Of a DNA stretch of 64,000 nt, positions 12,001-19,417 are shown one piece after another. Numbering within the stretch: position 1 is the stretch's first letter; every line of letters begins with the position of its first letter. The position numbers and the translations under genes were made by a program. The notes under the pieces are model-generated. The model saw only the letters and a list, made by a program, of their open reading frames with translations, had not been told where the DNA came from and did not search any database. The DNA is from Bartonella krasnovii (lineage in GTDB: Bacteria; Pseudomonadota; Alphaproteobacteria; Rhizobiales; Rhizobiaceae), in NCBI RefSeq assembly GCF_003606345.3, contig NZ_CP031844.2:62001-126000 (forward strand), read 5' to 3'.

Positions 12001-12236
12001 GGAAAGAGGCAAGACAGGCTGCGGCTATTGGATTGGCGGTGTCTAATTTGCGTTACTATGATATACCAGGATCTTTAAGCGTCTCATTTGGTAGTGGTTT
12101 GTGGCGCAGCCAATCTGCCTTTGCTATTGGAGCTGGTTATACCTCTGAAGATGGAAATATTCGCTCGAATGTATCTATTACAAGTGCTGGAGGCCATTGG
12201 GGCATAGGTGCGGGGATTACTTTGAGGTTGAGATGA
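1..12236 (+). CDS. Giant trimeric autotransporter adhesin (BadA/Vomp/Brp type), 5' end outside window
   Basis: Surface adhesin of the YadA/BadA family, expected to trimerise in the outer membrane and bind host matrix and cells. The frame is open from base 3, so the signal peptide and the true start lie upstream; about 4,077 residues are visible, already longer than B. henselae BadA (about 3,080). Head-type SVAIG/IALG repeats occupy about 3-420, and head-like blocks recur at about 1080-1350 and 2250-2570, each followed by a neck (VNVAQLK). From about 2880 on, the stalk alternates necks (DAVNGSQLYSMN), about twenty FGG-type modules (YFGGGA or FLGG) and coiled-coil segments. The last stretch is a coiled coil (about 11840-12020) and a YadA-like membrane anchor ending GAGITLRLR. 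Near-identical in-frame repeats are listed separately. Family assignment is firm; the exact orthologue (badA, vomp or brp) cannot be decided here. Confidence 0.95.
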   Translation, partial: ATGCGSAAQGSYSTAFGANATALTGGSQAFGVAALAAGKVSIAIGVGSETKGDSAVALGGLANAAGEISVAIGHKAQSTGKFAITMGDQAQATKEDSVAIGRMAKANALGSIALGAGSEVKVDGGVALGDSSVADTAAGIFGYEPRLKKASTSTDSAWQARRGAVSVGTLDRTRQITKVAAGTEYTDAVNVAQLKALQEYVDRSWKLSVDGKNARVVGIGDTVDFSAGSNNLNITKGEDDNNIKFDLAKDLTLNKVTAGANTFDDTGLIIKDGPKIVKDGIDVWNKKITNVADGTTKNDAVNFSQLQELKDLMSSKDALASWDGDRVRVGAPKNFSAKGSVVIGPLSDELELKVYPTVKAQYGIGIGMRAEVNSKSTWGVAVGYGARVNSVSGIALGAYSYSTFEAGRHGYDPRTGKESTSDNRVWKSSYGSLSIGGDYTSRQIINVAAGTDDYDAVNVAQLKALRSMIKKQGSWDLSVNDAEEKTAIGTGDTLALTAGSENLKIKNDKTENGSKVTFDLAKDLALNSIKLGEGTVPDGEKDAVSPITLDATGLIIANGPKIMATGIDAGSKKITNVADATDTTDAVNFGQLNKAKQEVQEQVEKQVAANSFVKQDTDTKHITIGKETDGDKIDITNKEGGARTLSGVKAGTEETDAVNFGQLKKIQTEVTEQVAANSFVKQDSNTKYITIGKETDGDKIDITNNVNEARILSGVKAGTESTDAVNFAQLKESTRGWKIYVGGEFKEPTAEGVSSIAIGSGASASNVNAIALGTRSQATGNAGVALGAGSVADDGGGIWGYDPLRDGVSESISYEWRSALGSVSVGDHTNKYSRQITGVAAGSRDTDAVNVVQLKSLRSYVDKGWKLSVNGKNAKAVGIDDTVDFAAGSNNLTITKSESDNKVKFDLAKDLTLDSITVGSNTLNTTGLKIANGPQITTEGINAGEKIITAVANGKIFQGSKDAINGSQLYILANSIAATLGSDTVSINEEDGAVVSGGYYSNGVDADGNITKDGYQTVASALESIGQSFENVLNLFDKKVEDVVKTVQEDSLLWSDDAGAFVANHKKAGDEEGKEKTASKIISLAQGDINATSTDAINGSQLYTLGNNVAKSFGGDAGYENGNWKAPNFKVKTVNSDGKEDEQSYTSVAEAFEGVGTSFTNVQNKFSQEITNQINNAITNIQGESLIKKNKETNLITIGKEVAGDEINIANNMNEARTLSGVKEAAKDNEAVNKAQLDTNIKKVEDKLAEAVGNITQQVQGDALLWSNTDNAFVADHKKNGEKTKSKITHLLDGDIASGSTDAVTGGQLYSMNKHLATYFGGGAGYDAQGNWQAPSFKVKTVKKDGSSEDKNYTNVADALAGVGTSFTNVQNKFTNEITNQINHLQSDDSAVVHYDKKDGTINYGSVTFGGKDKTPTSLHNVANGIISDKSHDAVTGGQIYKIGEDIAKFLGGSAAFNNGAFTGPTYKLSYITKDGVVTENSLDSVGTAIAGLDINIKNVNDRIKEVSEGVAQDSLSWSKEANAFSAQHGAGAKTNSKIKFLAAGDIAKDSTDAINGSQLYSMNNTLATYFGGGAEYKDGKWVAPSFKVKTVKKDSNEVEEIAYDNVADAFAGMSTSITDIHNEVNNQISNIVSDSLVKQDDTGLIKIGAEKEGGAIDIANKNGEARTLSGVKEAAKDNEAVNKAQLDTNIKKVEDKLAEAVGNITQQVQGDALLWSNTDNAFVADHKKNGEKTKSKITHLLDGDIASGSTDAVTGGQLYSMNKHLATYFGGGAGYDAQGNWQAPSFKVKTVKKDGSSEDKNYTNVADALAGVGTSFTNVQNKFTNEITNQINHLQSDDSAVVHYDKKDGTINYGSVTFGGKDKTPTSLHNVANGIISDKSHDAVTGGQIYKIGEDIAKFLGGNAAFNNGAFTGPTYKLSYITKDGVVTENSLDSVGTAIAGLDINIKNVNDRIKEVSEGVAQDSLSWSKEANAFSAQHGAGAKTNSKIKFLAAGDIAKDSTDAINGSQLYSMNNTLATYFGGGAGYDKQGKWQAPNFKVKTVKEDGNSEDKNYTNVADALAGVGTSFTNVQNKFTTEITNQINRLQSDDSAVVHYDKKDGTINYGSVTFGGKDKTATALHNIADGNIAKDSHDAITGGQINTISQDVAKFLGGEASFNNGAFTQPTYKLSRVDSTGKITDSSFNDVGSAFAGLDKNIKNVNDRIKEVSEGVAQDSLSWSKEANAFSAQHGEKEKTNSKIKFLAAGDITKDSTDAINGSQLYSMNNTLATYFGGGAGYDKQGKWQAPNFKVKTVKEDGNSEDKNYTNVADALAGVGTSFTNVQNKFTTEITNQINRLQSDDSAVVHYDKKDGTINYGSVTFGGKDKTATALHNIADGNIAKDSHDAITGGQINTISQDVAKFLGGEASFNNGAFTQPTYKLSRVDSTGKITDSSFNDVGSAFAGLDINIKNVNQRIKEVSEGVAQDSLSWSKEANAFSAQHGEKEKTNSKIKFLAAGDITKDSTDAINGSQLYSMNNTLATYFGGGAEYKEGKWTAPNFKVNVVNANGDKVEEQSYDSVAKAFEGVGSSFTNLHNEVTNAVTNINNHINNVVSDSLVKQDEESKVIKIGAEKGGTSINIANSGDAARTLTGVKSGTLTETSTDAVNGSQLYSLNQTLASYFGGGAEYKEGKWTAPNFKVNVVNANGDKVEEKRYDSVAAAFEGVGNSFTNIHKELKNEINQVVGESLVKQDEKTHVIAVGGETNGTKVSFANSDGIERVLSGVKAGELSTKSTEAVNGSQLYSMSNTLATYFGGGAGYDEKGEWQAPSFKVNTVNADGKEKDETYQNVAEALAGVGTSFTNVYNKITNEINNAITKVEGDSLVKQAKETDPITIGKEVAGTEVNIANKDKEDRTLSGVKAAVNGNEAVNKAQLDQSLEKLSNSLQSDDSAVVHYDKKESGETDYTSVTLGKGKGSTPVGLHNVANGNIAKDSHDVVTGGQINTISQDVAKFLGGDTSFEKGSFTGPTYKLSEVDTHGQVSSTEFKDVGSAFAGLDKNIKNVNDRIKEVSEGVAQDSLSWSKEANAFSAQHGEGKDRTSSKITHILDGDITTNSSDAVNGSQLYSMNNTLASYFGGGAEYKEGKWVAPSFKVNVVNANGDKVEEQSYKTVAEAFAGVGSSFTNIHNEVTNAVTDINNHINNVVSDSLVKQDEESKVIKIGAEKGGTSINISNSGDAARTLTGVKSGGLTETSTDAVNGSQLYSMNNTLASYFGGGAEYKEGKWVAPSFKVNVVNANGDKVEEQSYKTVAEAFAGVGSSFTNIHKELKNEINQVVGESLVKQDEKTHVISVGGEKSGTEVTFSNTDGASRTLTGVKAGGLTETSTDAVNGSQLFATNQNVTAVTNDLKTVSENTSKFLGGGADVLKGIAPTYTVQDKSYQSVADAFGGVDRSFTALHEEIAKNTSDLSDTLKQNALLWSDKDHAFVAIHGTDADKKNSKITLLANGSITKDSTDAINGSQLYSMNNTLATYFGGGAEYKEGKWVAPSFKVNTVSADGGKVEEQSYDNVAAAFAGVGSSFTNLHNELKNEISQVVKDSLVKQDEESKVIKIGAEKEGTEITIANSDGAERSLSGVKAGTLSADSTEAVNGGQLYSLNQTLASYFGGGAEFENGQWVAPSFTILSFNEDGSSEETSYNSVSAAFAGVNRSFMKLHHELSDTVEQNALLWSDADESFVALHGKGSEKHNSKLSHLVDGDISAGSTEAITGNQLYQLNQTLAAYLGGGASYQGGEWTAPHFEVKQFKSDGSSSESKSYDNVAGAFEGVNGSLSGINDRLNDVSKNVSTNSLKWNDELEGYDGRHNGSDSKITHVADGDVSEGSKEVVNGGQLWETNQKVSAVENRVESLDQHVKDVESAVTNGAVNYDKDDAGHKTNKVTLVGGDDSAPVLIDNLAEGRIESGSKEAVTGGQLHDYTDKQMKLVLEDAKKYTDEHVTDIVNNGVSESKAYTDMKFETLNYAIEDVRKEARQAAAIGLAVSNLRYYDIPGSLSVSFGSGLWRSQSAFAIGAGYTSEDGNIRSNVSITSAGGHWGIGAGITLRLR
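3644..6076 (+). repeat. Duplicated 1.08-kb stalk segment, 1350-bp period
   Basis: Bases 3644-4726 recur at 4994-6076, offset by exactly 1350 bp (450 codons). By eye I count only about five base differences, near 4336, 4361, 4410, 4529 and 4702 in the first copy. Each copy encodes a coiled-coil/neck/FGG set. The period keeps the reading frame, so gain or loss of a copy would change adhesin length without breaking it. Confidence 0.9.
6061..7566 (+). repeat. Tandem 753-bp stalk repeat, two copies
   Basis: Bases 6061-6813 and 6814-7566 are head-to-tail copies with a period of 753 bp (251 codons). The second half of the unit is also closely related to the upstream 1350-bp repeat (around 5854-6042). 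The near identity implies recent unequal exchange inside the adhesin gene, and it would complicate short-read assembly. Confidence 0.88.
9315..9910 (+). repeat. 414-bp period stalk repeat
   Basis: Bases 9315-9496 recur at 9729-9910, a 414-bp period (138 codons). A more diverged pair with the same period lies at about 7581-7700 and 7995-8114. The unit covers an FGG module beginning SYFGGGAEYKEGKW and its neck. The recurrence of the same period at two places suggests an older amplified module that was itself copied. Confidence 0.8.
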
Positions 12237-12256
12237 TAATAGAAAAAATTATTATT

Positions 12257-12832
12257 ATGAAAAAAAGAAGAGTGTTAGTGAAGATTCTGTTTGCTCTTGC
12301 CTTACTAGGCAAGGGCGGAGTCTTTGCTAATGAGAACAATAGTGTTTACACAATTCATCCACCGCATTTATCGATACCTAAAGGAAAACCAGGTGAAACA
12401 CGTCGAATTATTATGCAGTTTTATGACTGGACTTTAATTTGTGATGAAAAACAAAAGCTTAAACTTAAGCAAGGTATATGTAATGTGACACAGACTGTTC
12501 ATGATCAGGAAGGAAATACCATTTTTAGTTGGTCTCTTGTTTCTACGACAAATGGACAAGCAGTGATGCTTTTTCGAACATTGCCAAATTCTGATATAAA
12601 TGTTCCGATTCAAATGTTTGTGAAAGGTGTAAAAAAACCTGTTCTTATTCATTATACGCAGTGTAGTGAAACAATTTGTTTGGCACAATCACCTGTAGGG
12701 CCAATTCTTACTAAACAAATAGAGCAGGACAATAAAGTACGTATTTCCTATAAGCTTAAAGAGGGAAAGGTGTTTTCTTTTACTGTACCATTTAAAGGGC
12801 TAAACGCAGCACTTAATTCTTTGCATCCTTAG
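12257..12832 (+). CDS. IalB-family secreted protein linked to the adhesin gene
   Basis: A 191-residue invasion-associated-locus-B family protein. The chosen ATG at 12257 gives a classical signal peptide (MKKRRVLVKILFALALLGKG, cleavage likely after VFA); an in-frame start at 12197 would overlap the adhesin and spoil it. The mature part shows the family layout: an early YDWTLIC segment, a second Cys about 18 residues later, a C-x4-C pair (CSETIC) and the terminal GLNAALNSL motif, which matches LNGFSNALNRL in the ialB product at 24372. It starts 20 bp after the adhesin stop, with no terminator between, so co-transcription is likely. It is clearly diverged from IalB. A role in adhesin biogenesis or host interaction is inference. 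Confidence 0.85.
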   Translation: MKKRRVLVKILFALALLGKGGVFANENNSVYTIHPPHLSIPKGKPGETRRIIMQFYDWTLICDEKQKLKLKQGICNVTQTVHDQEGNTIFSWSLVSTTNGQAVMLFRTLPNSDINVPIQMFVKGVKKPVLIHYTQCSETICLAQSPVGPILTKQIEQDNKVRISYKLKEGKVFSFTVPFKGLNAALNSLHP

Positions 12833-13706
12833 AAACTCGTCGAGAATTTTATAACAAGAGTTATTTTTTTACGAATCGTTTTGTTATATTTTTGAATGTA
12901 AATATAAGATGCAATAAGTGAGAAGTTTTATGTAATATAATAGAAAATTAGGTTAAAGTTTTTCACAAATCTTAGAGTATGAGTGTGTTAGTTGTTAGCA
13001 ATAAAAAGTTATGAGAAAGACTTAATTTTAAATAGATAAAAAATATGTCTTCCTTATCAATGAGGAAGTGGTTAAGCTCTTTTTTAAGTTTCATATGGCT
13101 TTTTAGAGCGGTTTGATTAAATATTAATACTTTTCAATTGAAATATTATAATAACAAGTAAATTTATAATTCTAGAGAATTTTTTGAACGACGGTTTTTC
13201 TTTGTATCCACGGGATAACGGCTATCATAATTGCGTTTTGTAGGACTCTGAAGCTTTTATTTCAGCATAATCAAAGTCATTGTGTTGCATATATAAAAGA
13301 GGCTCACGTGTGGATAACGCGGTTGAAAAAAGAATTTTTTATGAACTATATCAATGTATAGGTTGTTATAATCTTAAGCGTTAGCAAAGAGTATGATAGT
13401 GCTGGTTTGTTACAATAGAGGTATACTCCATGCAAATGATATCAAAATAGCATAACTTACAAAACTGATGTGAACGTAAACGATTAATTTATAGTTTTAA
13501 ATTTACAAAGAGAAGCATGACTTCACGGAAAAAACGAAAAGATTATACAAAGTTTGAATGATACGAGCGTAAAAAATTTCAATGATAGAAAAAAAAGGAG
13601 TTTTTTTGTATTTTATCATTTGATGCCGCATTGTTGCTTTATTTAGGAATGAGCAAAAAAGTTTTCGAGTTTATTGATTGGGGGAAAAGCTCAAGGGATA
13701 AGAGAA
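12833..13706. other. AT-rich gap between adhesin operon and ppx
   Basis: About 870 bp with no convincing gene. A weak inverted repeat (CTTCCT...AGGAAG) at about 13049-13068 is followed by a T-rich stretch near 13080 and could end the adhesin/IalB transcript. A 14-codon open frame at about 13517 (MTSRKKRK...) is too short to support. No tRNA-like structure was seen. Confidence 0.5.
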
Positions 13707-15017
13707 ATGACCCCGTTAAATTATGGTTTAAAAGAGTCAAAGCAAGGAGAATCATACAATACCGAAGAAAAACAGTTGTATGATCAGTGTGGGAATAATA
13801 AAAATAACCGCTCTACATTGTCACGAACAGAGACATGCTCTATCCTTGTTGATATAAAGAGACAACAGAGAAAAGAACATTATAAAAAGAAACAGATTTT
13901 GATTCAACCGGAGACAGCTTTTGAGTTTCATCGTCAGACAATGATAGGTGCTCAAAAAACAAAAAAACTCAAAGCGCCTTTTCTTCGACGGTTTTCTCAA
14001 GTAAAATCTCCACCTCTTTATGCGGCTCTTGATTTGGGAACGAATAATTGTCGTCTTCTTATCGCATCTCCTAGTAAACCTGGATATTTTCGTGTTGTTG
14101 ATGCTTTTTCTCGTATTGTAAGATTGGGAGAAGGTTTAATAAATAATGGTTTTCTTAATACACAAGCTATGGATCGTGCGATCGAAGCATTAAAGATTTG
14201 TCATTTAAAGCTAAAGCAAAGGCATATTAAGCGTTATCGCTTAATTGCAACGGAGGCTTGCCGTTCAGCAAAAAATGGTAAATATTTTATTCAGCGTGTT
14301 TTGGATGAGACAGGTCTTGAATTGGAAATTGTTGATCGGCAAACAGAAGCACGTTTTGCTGTTACAGGGTGTAGTACACTTGTTGAACCAAATACTGAGG
14401 CAATTGTACTTTTTGATATCGGAGGTGGATCATCAGAAATTGTGCTTCTTGATGTTTCTCAAAAGCGTTCTTTTCGTTTAGCGGGACAAATTATCGCTTG
14501 GACTTCTCTTCCTGTTGGTGTTGTTACGCTTGCGGAACGTTTTGGAGGGAATAATATTAGTTTAGATGATTTTGAAAAAATGAAAAGTTATGTGCGAAGG
14601 TTATTAAATAATTTTTCAGATCGTCATAAATTAGGAGAATTAGCGCAAGGATCAAAATTTCATCTTTTGGGAACCTCTGGTACGGTTACGACTTTAGCAG
14701 GGATGTATCTAAATTTAGAACGTTATGATAGGAAAAAAGTGGATGGCATTTGGATGGATGATGCAGACATTACTCTTATGACAAAACGCTTATTGTCATG
14801 GGATATAGAAAAACGTGTCATAAATCCTTTTATTGGGCGGGAGAGAGCCGATTTAGTCTTAGCTGGGTGTGCAATTTTAGATGTTATTCGAGAGGTTTGG
14901 CCGAGTCAGCGTTTAAGAGTTGCTGATCGTGGATTAAGGGAAGGAATTTTGATAGAGCTGATGTTACGCGATGGTGTATGGTGTCGTCGTAGAAAGAGTA
15001 GAGATTTTAAGCGTTAG
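13707..15017 (+). CDS. ppx: Exopolyphosphatase / pppGpp phosphohydrolase (Ppx/GppA)
   Basis: Ppx/GppA-family phosphatase of the ASKHA fold, degrading polyphosphate and possibly pppGpp in the cytoplasm. Conserved blocks are LYAALDLGTNNCRLLIA (phosphate 1), FDIGGGSSEIV (phosphate 2) and LLGTSGTVTTLAG. I chose ATG 13707 because an AGGGA-like site lies just upstream; a TTG at 13674 and an ATG at 13941 are alternatives. The core begins about 100 residues into the protein, so there is a long polar, lysine-rich N-terminal extension of unknown role. The protein (436 residues) ends soon after the core, without the C-terminal HD-like domain of enterobacterial Ppx. It is followed 30 bp later by rlmE, an arrangement common in Rhizobiales. 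Confidence 0.88.
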   Translation: MTPLNYGLKESKQGESYNTEEKQLYDQCGNNKNNRSTLSRTETCSILVDIKRQQRKEHYKKKQILIQPETAFEFHRQTMIGAQKTKKLKAPFLRRFSQVKSPPLYAALDLGTNNCRLLIASPSKPGYFRVVDAFSRIVRLGEGLINNGFLNTQAMDRAIEALKICHLKLKQRHIKRYRLIATEACRSAKNGKYFIQRVLDETGLELEIVDRQTEARFAVTGCSTLVEPNTEAIVLFDIGGGSSEIVLLDVSQKRSFRLAGQIIAWTSLPVGVVTLAERFGGNNISLDDFEKMKSYVRRLLNNFSDRHKLGELAQGSKFHLLGTSGTVTTLAGMYLNLERYDRKKVDGIWMDDADITLMTKRLLSWDIEKRVINPFIGRERADLVLAGCAILDVIREVWPSQRLRVADRGLREGILIELMLRDGVWCRRRKSRDFKR

Positions 15018-15047
15018 AAAAATTAAATGTGGAGACAATGAATAACG

Positions 15048-15800
15048 ATGAAAAAAACAACAAAATCCCCGATGGGTGGCTATGGAGGTTCAGGGTCACA
15101 TGAATTATATCAACGCGTAAAAAAGAAAGCTGGATCTATTAAAGCTTCGTCACGGCGATGGTTAGAGAGGCATTTGAATGATCCTTATGTTCATCAATCT
15201 AAAGTAGATGGCTATCGTTCGCGTGCAGCTTATAAACTCATTGAAATTAATGAGCGTTATAAATTTCTGAAAAAAGGTCAAAAGATTATTGATCTAGGGG
15301 CTGCTCCGGGGGGATGGTGTCAGGTAGCGGAGCGTATCGTAGGGTCCAGTGATGAAAAACCTAGTGTTGTTGGTATTGATTATTTGCATGTGGATCCATT
15401 GCCTAGAGTCGCAATGTTAGAAATGGATTTTTTACATGCAGATGCACCGCAGAAATTAATTGAAACTTTAGGGACAAAACCGGATGTGGTTCTTTCTGAT
15501 ATGGCAGCACCAACAACAGGTCATCGTCAGACAGATCATTTAAGAACGATTTATTTATGTGAAGTTGCAGCTGATTTTGCTCTTTCGGTTCTCAAGCCTG
15601 GGGGACATTTTTTAGCAAAGGCTTTTCAAGGAGGAGCAGAAAACACTCTTCTTGCAATATTAAAACAGCATTTTAAAAAAGTCTATCATGTTAAACCACC
15701 CGCAAGTCGATCAGAATCAGTAGAGCTTTATCTTCTAGCGCTTGAATTTAAGGGAAAAAACAAAAATACAAGTATAGCGCCTTCTTTTGAGAAGGCTTAA
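15048..15800 (+). CDS. rlmE: 23S rRNA 2'-O-ribose methyltransferase RlmE (FtsJ/RrmJ)
   Basis: Methylates the 2'-O of U2552 in the 23S A-loop using SAM, a late step of large-subunit assembly. In 250 residues the SAM-binding motif DLGAAPGGW lies at 82-90. The expected K-D-K-E tetrad is visible as K63 (RAAYKL), D151 (VLSDMAAP), K191 (FLAKAF) and E226 (SESVELYL). A basic N-terminal tail of about 40 residues precedes the domain, as in other alphaproteobacterial members. The start at 15048 has a GGAGA site at 15031-15035. It probably forms a transcription unit with ppx. Confidence 0.95.
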   Translation: MKKTTKSPMGGYGGSGSHELYQRVKKKAGSIKASSRRWLERHLNDPYVHQSKVDGYRSRAAYKLIEINERYKFLKKGQKIIDLGAAPGGWCQVAERIVGSSDEKPSVVGIDYLHVDPLPRVAMLEMDFLHADAPQKLIETLGTKPDVVLSDMAAPTTGHRQTDHLRTIYLCEVAADFALSVLKPGGHFLAKAFQGGAENTLLAILKQHFKKVYHVKPPASRSESVELYLLALEFKGKNKNTSIAPSFEKA

Positions 15801-15950
15801 ACTTTACTTAACTTCTTTAAAGGGAATAATTTTTTCTCAAAGAGTTATCAGCGATAGTGGTAGTTTTTCTGTTATCAATGATGCAAAACTGGTAAAATTA
15901 ATGTATTGCCTATAGAGGTAGAGAGATTGATTCCTCAGTGAGTGCTTCCA

Positions 15951-16976
15951 ATGAAATTTCTTGATCAAGCTAAAGTTTATATCCGTTCTGGTAATGGAGG
16001 TTCTGGAGCAGTATCATTTCGCCGTGAAAAATTCATAGAATTTGGGGGCCCTGATGGAGGGAATGGAGGACGGGGTGGTGATGTCTGGGCTCTTGTTGTT
16101 GATGGGCTTAATACGCTGATTGATTATCGTTACCAACAACATTTTAAAGCAAAGACAGGAGGTCATGGTAAAGGGCGTAATATGACCGGTGAAAAGGGTG
16201 ATGATGTCATCCTTAAAGTTCCAGTTGGGACGCAAATTTTTGAAGAAGATAATACAACATTAATCTGTGATTTGACACAAGTAGGGCAGCGCTATCGCCT
16301 TGCAAAAGGAGGGAATGGTGGTTTTGGTAATCTTCACTTTACAACATCGACAAATCGGGCACCACGTCGCGCAAATCCTGGGTTAGCTGGAGAAGAGCGA
16401 GCAATATGGCTTCGTTTGAAGTTAATTGCTGATGCAGGGCTTATTGGTTTACCCAATGCCGGAAAATCAACTTTTTTAGCTTCTGTAACAGCTGCAAAAC
16501 CAAAAGTTGCAGATTATCCTTTTACTACTCTTCATCCTCATCTTGGTGTTGTACGTATTGATGGTCGTGAATTTGTTTTGGCTGATATTCCAGGGTTAAT
16601 TGAAGGAGCCCATGAAGGGGTTGGAATTGGAGACCGTTTTTTAGGACATGTGGAGCGTTGTCGAGTACTTCTTCATTTGATTTCTGCTCAAGAAGAAGAT
16701 GTTGCAAAAGCATATCAAATTGTGCGTCATGAACTTGAGGCATATGGAAATAATCTAAGTGATAAAACTGAAATTGTCGCTTTAAGCCAGATAGATACTC
16801 TTACGATTGAAGAACGTAAAACAAAACAGGAGGTTTTGCAGAGAGTAACGGAACAACCTGTTATGATGTTTTCTGCCGTGAGTCGCGAAGGTTTAGAAAA
16901 TGTGCTGCGTGCTAGTGCACATATTATTGAAAAGTCACGCAAAGAGGAGATGGGTGGGGATAGCAGGATTGATTGA
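15951..16976 (+). CDS. obgE: Obg GTPase (ObgE/CgtA)
   Basis: Essential GTPase acting in 50S assembly and stress or cell-cycle control. The start at ATG 15951 gives [11 protein letters not shown], the family's usual beginning; an upstream GTG at 15942 is less likely. The glycine-rich Obg fold covers residues 1-160 ([23 protein letters not shown]). The GTPase domain follows, with G1 GLPNAGKST, switch segment TTLHPHLG and G3 [16 protein letters not shown]. At 341 residues it has the short C-terminus typical of Rhizobiales. The stop is one base before the proB start, so the two are almost certainly translated from one message. Confidence 0.96.
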   Translation: MKFLDQAKVYIRSGNGGSGAVSFRREKFIEFGGPDGGNGGRGGDVWALVVDGLNTLIDYRYQQHFKAKTGGHGKGRNMTGEKGDDVILKVPVGTQIFEEDNTTLICDLTQVGQRYRLAKGGNGGFGNLHFTTSTNRAPRRANPGLAGEERAIWLRLKLIADAGLIGLPNAGKSTFLASVTAAKPKVADYPFTTLHPHLGVVRIDGREFVLADIPGLIEGAHEGVGIGDRFLGHVERCRVLLHLISAQEEDVAKAYQIVRHELEAYGNNLSDKTEIVALSQIDTLTIEERKTKQEVLQRVTEQPVMMFSAVSREGLENVLRASAHIIEKSRKEEMGGDSRID

Positions 16977-16977
16977 G

Positions 16978-18117
16978 ATGGCTGTTGGATTGCAAAAACT
17001 CACACATTATAAACGTATCGTGGTCAAGATTGGATCTGCACTTTTGGTTGATCCTCAGACGGGTTTACGCGTTGAATGGCTTAAGAGCTTGATCAGTGAT
17101 GTTGTTGAATTGCATAAAAAAGGTGTAGAGATATTATTGGTGTCTTCAGGCGCTATTGCTTTAGGAAGAACATTGCTACAACTTCCCAAAGGAGCTTTGA
17201 AATTGGAAGAAAGTCAGGCATGTGCTGCTTTGGGACAAATTGAATTAGCAAAAACCTATGGGGATGTGCTTGCACAACATGGGCTCAAAACAGGTCAAAT
17301 TTTACTCACTTTATTTGATACGGAAGAGCGAAGGCGTTATCTCAATGCACGTGCGACGATTAATGTGCTTTTACGTTTTGGAGCAGTGCCCGTTATTAAT
17401 GAGAATGATACTGTTGCAACAAATGAAATTCGTTATGGTGATAATGATCGTTTAGCTGCACGTGTGGCAACAATGATGGGGGCAGATCTTTTAATACTTT
17501 TATCTGATATTGATGGTCTTTATACTAAATCCCCCCATTGTGATCCGACGGCTGAATTTATACCTTTTGTGGCGTCCATTACACATGATATCGAAAAAAT
17601 GGCAGATGTTGCTGTTTCAGAGTTTTCACGGGGAGGAATGAAGACCAAGCTTGATGCTGGAAAGATAGCGAATGCAGCTGGGACGGCGATGATTATTACT
17701 TCAGGTAAACGTATGAATCCTCTGGCGGCAATTGATAGAGGCGAACGCAAGAGTTTTTTTGCGGCTGGTGAGAAATCTGTTAGTGCTTGGAAAACATGGA
17801 TTTCTGGTCATTTAGATCCGTCTGGTATTTTGACGATTGATCAAGGCGCCATTAAGGCTCTTGAAACAGGAAAATCATTATTAGCAGCAGGGGTTATTGC
17901 TGTTGAGGGAAATTTCCATCGTGGGGATACGGTTGCAATTGTTGATACAAATGGGGTTGAGATTGCGCGTGGACTTGTAAGTTATGGCAAAGATGAAGCT
18001 GTACGCATTATAGGACGTAAAAGCGAAGAAATAGAATCTATTCTTGGGTATGAGGCACGCTCTGCTATGGTACATCGTAATGATATGATTTTACGCTGTT
18101 TGACCAATCCTGTTTAA
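16978..18117 (+). CDS. proB: Glutamate 5-kinase ProB
   Basis: First step of proline synthesis: ATP-dependent phosphorylation of glutamate. ATG 16978 gives [24 protein letters not shown], the expected amino-acid-kinase start; earlier in-frame starts would overlap obgE. Motifs include [10 protein letters not shown], the INENDTV substrate segment and [11 protein letters not shown]-terminal PUA domain (residues about 280-375) is present, so this is the long form (379 residues). It is followed by proA, the next enzyme of the pathway, after 40 bp. Confidence 0.96.
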   Translation: MAVGLQKLTHYKRIVVKIGSALLVDPQTGLRVEWLKSLISDVVELHKKGVEILLVSSGAIALGRTLLQLPKGALKLEESQACAALGQIELAKTYGDVLAQHGLKTGQILLTLFDTEERRRYLNARATINVLLRFGAVPVINENDTVATNEIRYGDNDRLAARVATMMGADLLILLSDIDGLYTKSPHCDPTAEFIPFVASITHDIEKMADVAVSEFSRGGMKTKLDAGKIANAAGTAMIITSGKRMNPLAAIDRGERKSFFAAGEKSVSAWKTWISGHLDPSGILTIDQGAIKALETGKSLLAAGVIAVEGNFHRGDTVAIVDTNGVEIARGLVSYGKDEAVRIIGRKSEEIESILGYEARSAMVHRNDMILRCLTNPV

Positions 18118-18157
18118 AAAGTTATTTTTGTTTTATTGTTTTAGTAGAGTGAATGAT

Positions 18158-19417
18158 ATGATGACTTTAGAAAAACAAATGAAAGATATGGGGCAAAAAG
18201 CACGCTATGCCGCTGCAGCATTGGCTGTTGCTTCTTCTGAGCAAAAGAACAATGCGTTGGAAATGATTGCTTTAAGCCTAGAGACTTACTCAGATAAAAT
18301 TTTACGGGCGAATTGTCTGGATTTAGAGAAGGCTGCTCAGAATAATTTGAAAGACGCAATGGTTGATCGGCTCAAATTAGACGAATTGCGTTTGGGTGCA
18401 ATGATAGACAGTGTTCGCCAAGTTGCTCGTTTATCTGATCCTGTTGGACAGGTCATGAGTGCGTGGACACGCCCCAATGGACTTCATATAAGTCGTGTAC
18501 GGACACCTCTTGGTGTGATTGGCATTATTTATGAAAGCCGTCCAAATGTTACAGTTGACGCGAGCTCTTTGTGTTTAAAAGCGGGTAATGCTGCGATTTT
18601 ACGTGGTGGTTCGGATAGTTTTCATTCTTCACATGCTCTTCATTGTGCGTTGGTAAAAGGTTTAGAACGCTCTGGTTTACCAAAAGATGCAATTCAAATG
18701 GTTGAAACGACAGACCGCGCTGCTGTTGGGGAAATGCTCAAAGGATTGGATGGAGCGATTGATGTGATCGTGCCACGTGGTGGAAAGAGTCTTGTTGCGC
18801 GCGTTCAATCTGATGCACGTATTCCAGTTTTTGCCCATTTAGAGGGGCTTTGTCATATTTATATTGATAAATCAGCCGACTTGGATATGGCACGCAATAT
18901 TGTTTTAAATGCGAAGTTACGGCGGACAGGGATATGTGGCGCTGTTGAGACAGTTCTCATTGACAACAAGGCATTAAAAAAATTTCTTCCAGTTTTAACT
19001 GCTTTACAGGAGAAGGGCTGTGAAATACGTGCTACAGAGGATATTGCGTTTCTTCTACCAAATGTAAAATTAGCCTCTGAAGAAGACTGGTCTCACGAAT
19101 ATCTTGATGCTATTCTTTCTGTTAAAACAGTTGAGGGAGTTGAGGGAGCCATTGCTCATATTAAGCGTTATTCCTCAGGACATACGGAATCGATTATTGC
19201 TGAGGATATGGAAGTGGTGAAGAGTTTTTTTAAACATTTGGATTCAGCTATTTTATTGCACAATGCGTCCACACAATTTGCTGATGGAGGTGAATTTGGT
19301 TTTGGAATGGAAATTGGTATAGCAACAGGAAAAATACATGCACGTGGTCCCATAGGTATTGAACAGCTCACATCATTTCAATATCATGTTAAAGGAAATG
19401 GTCAGGTTAGAGCTTGA
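18158..19417 (+). CDS. proA: Gamma-glutamyl phosphate reductase ProA
   Basis: NADPH-dependent reduction of glutamyl-5-phosphate to the semialdehyde, second step of proline synthesis. The 419-residue aldehyde-dehydrogenase-fold protein has the landmarks [34 protein letters not shown] and the catalytic-cysteine segment [18 protein letters not shown] at 18158 is chosen over an in-frame TTG at 18128; ATG 18161 is equally possible. The stop overlaps the next gene's start by 4 bp (TTGA), indicating coupling with nadD. Confidence 0.95.
   Translation: MMTLEKQMKDMGQKARYAAAALAVASSEQKNNALEMIALSLETYSDKILRANCLDLEKAAQNNLKDAMVDRLKLDELRLGAMIDSVRQVARLSDPVGQVMSAWTRPNGLHISRVRTPLGVIGIIYESRPNVTVDASSLCLKAGNAAILRGGSDSFHSSHALHCALVKGLERSGLPKDAIQMVETTDRAAVGEMLKGLDGAIDVIVPRGGKSLVARVQSDARIPVFAHLEGLCHIYIDKSADLDMARNIVLNAKLRRTGICGAVETVLIDNKALKKFLPVLTALQEKGCEIRATEDIAFLLPNVKLASEEDWSHEYLDAILSVKTVEGVEGAIAHIKRYSSGHTESIIAEDMEVVKSFFKHLDSAILLHNASTQFADGGEFGFGMEIGIATGKIHARGPIGIEQLTSFQYHVKGNGQVRA

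Noticed and set aside
13517..13561. 14-codon frame MTSRKKRK... upstream of ppx
   Set aside because: A purine-rich stretch precedes it, but it is too short and has no supporting terminator or dyad.
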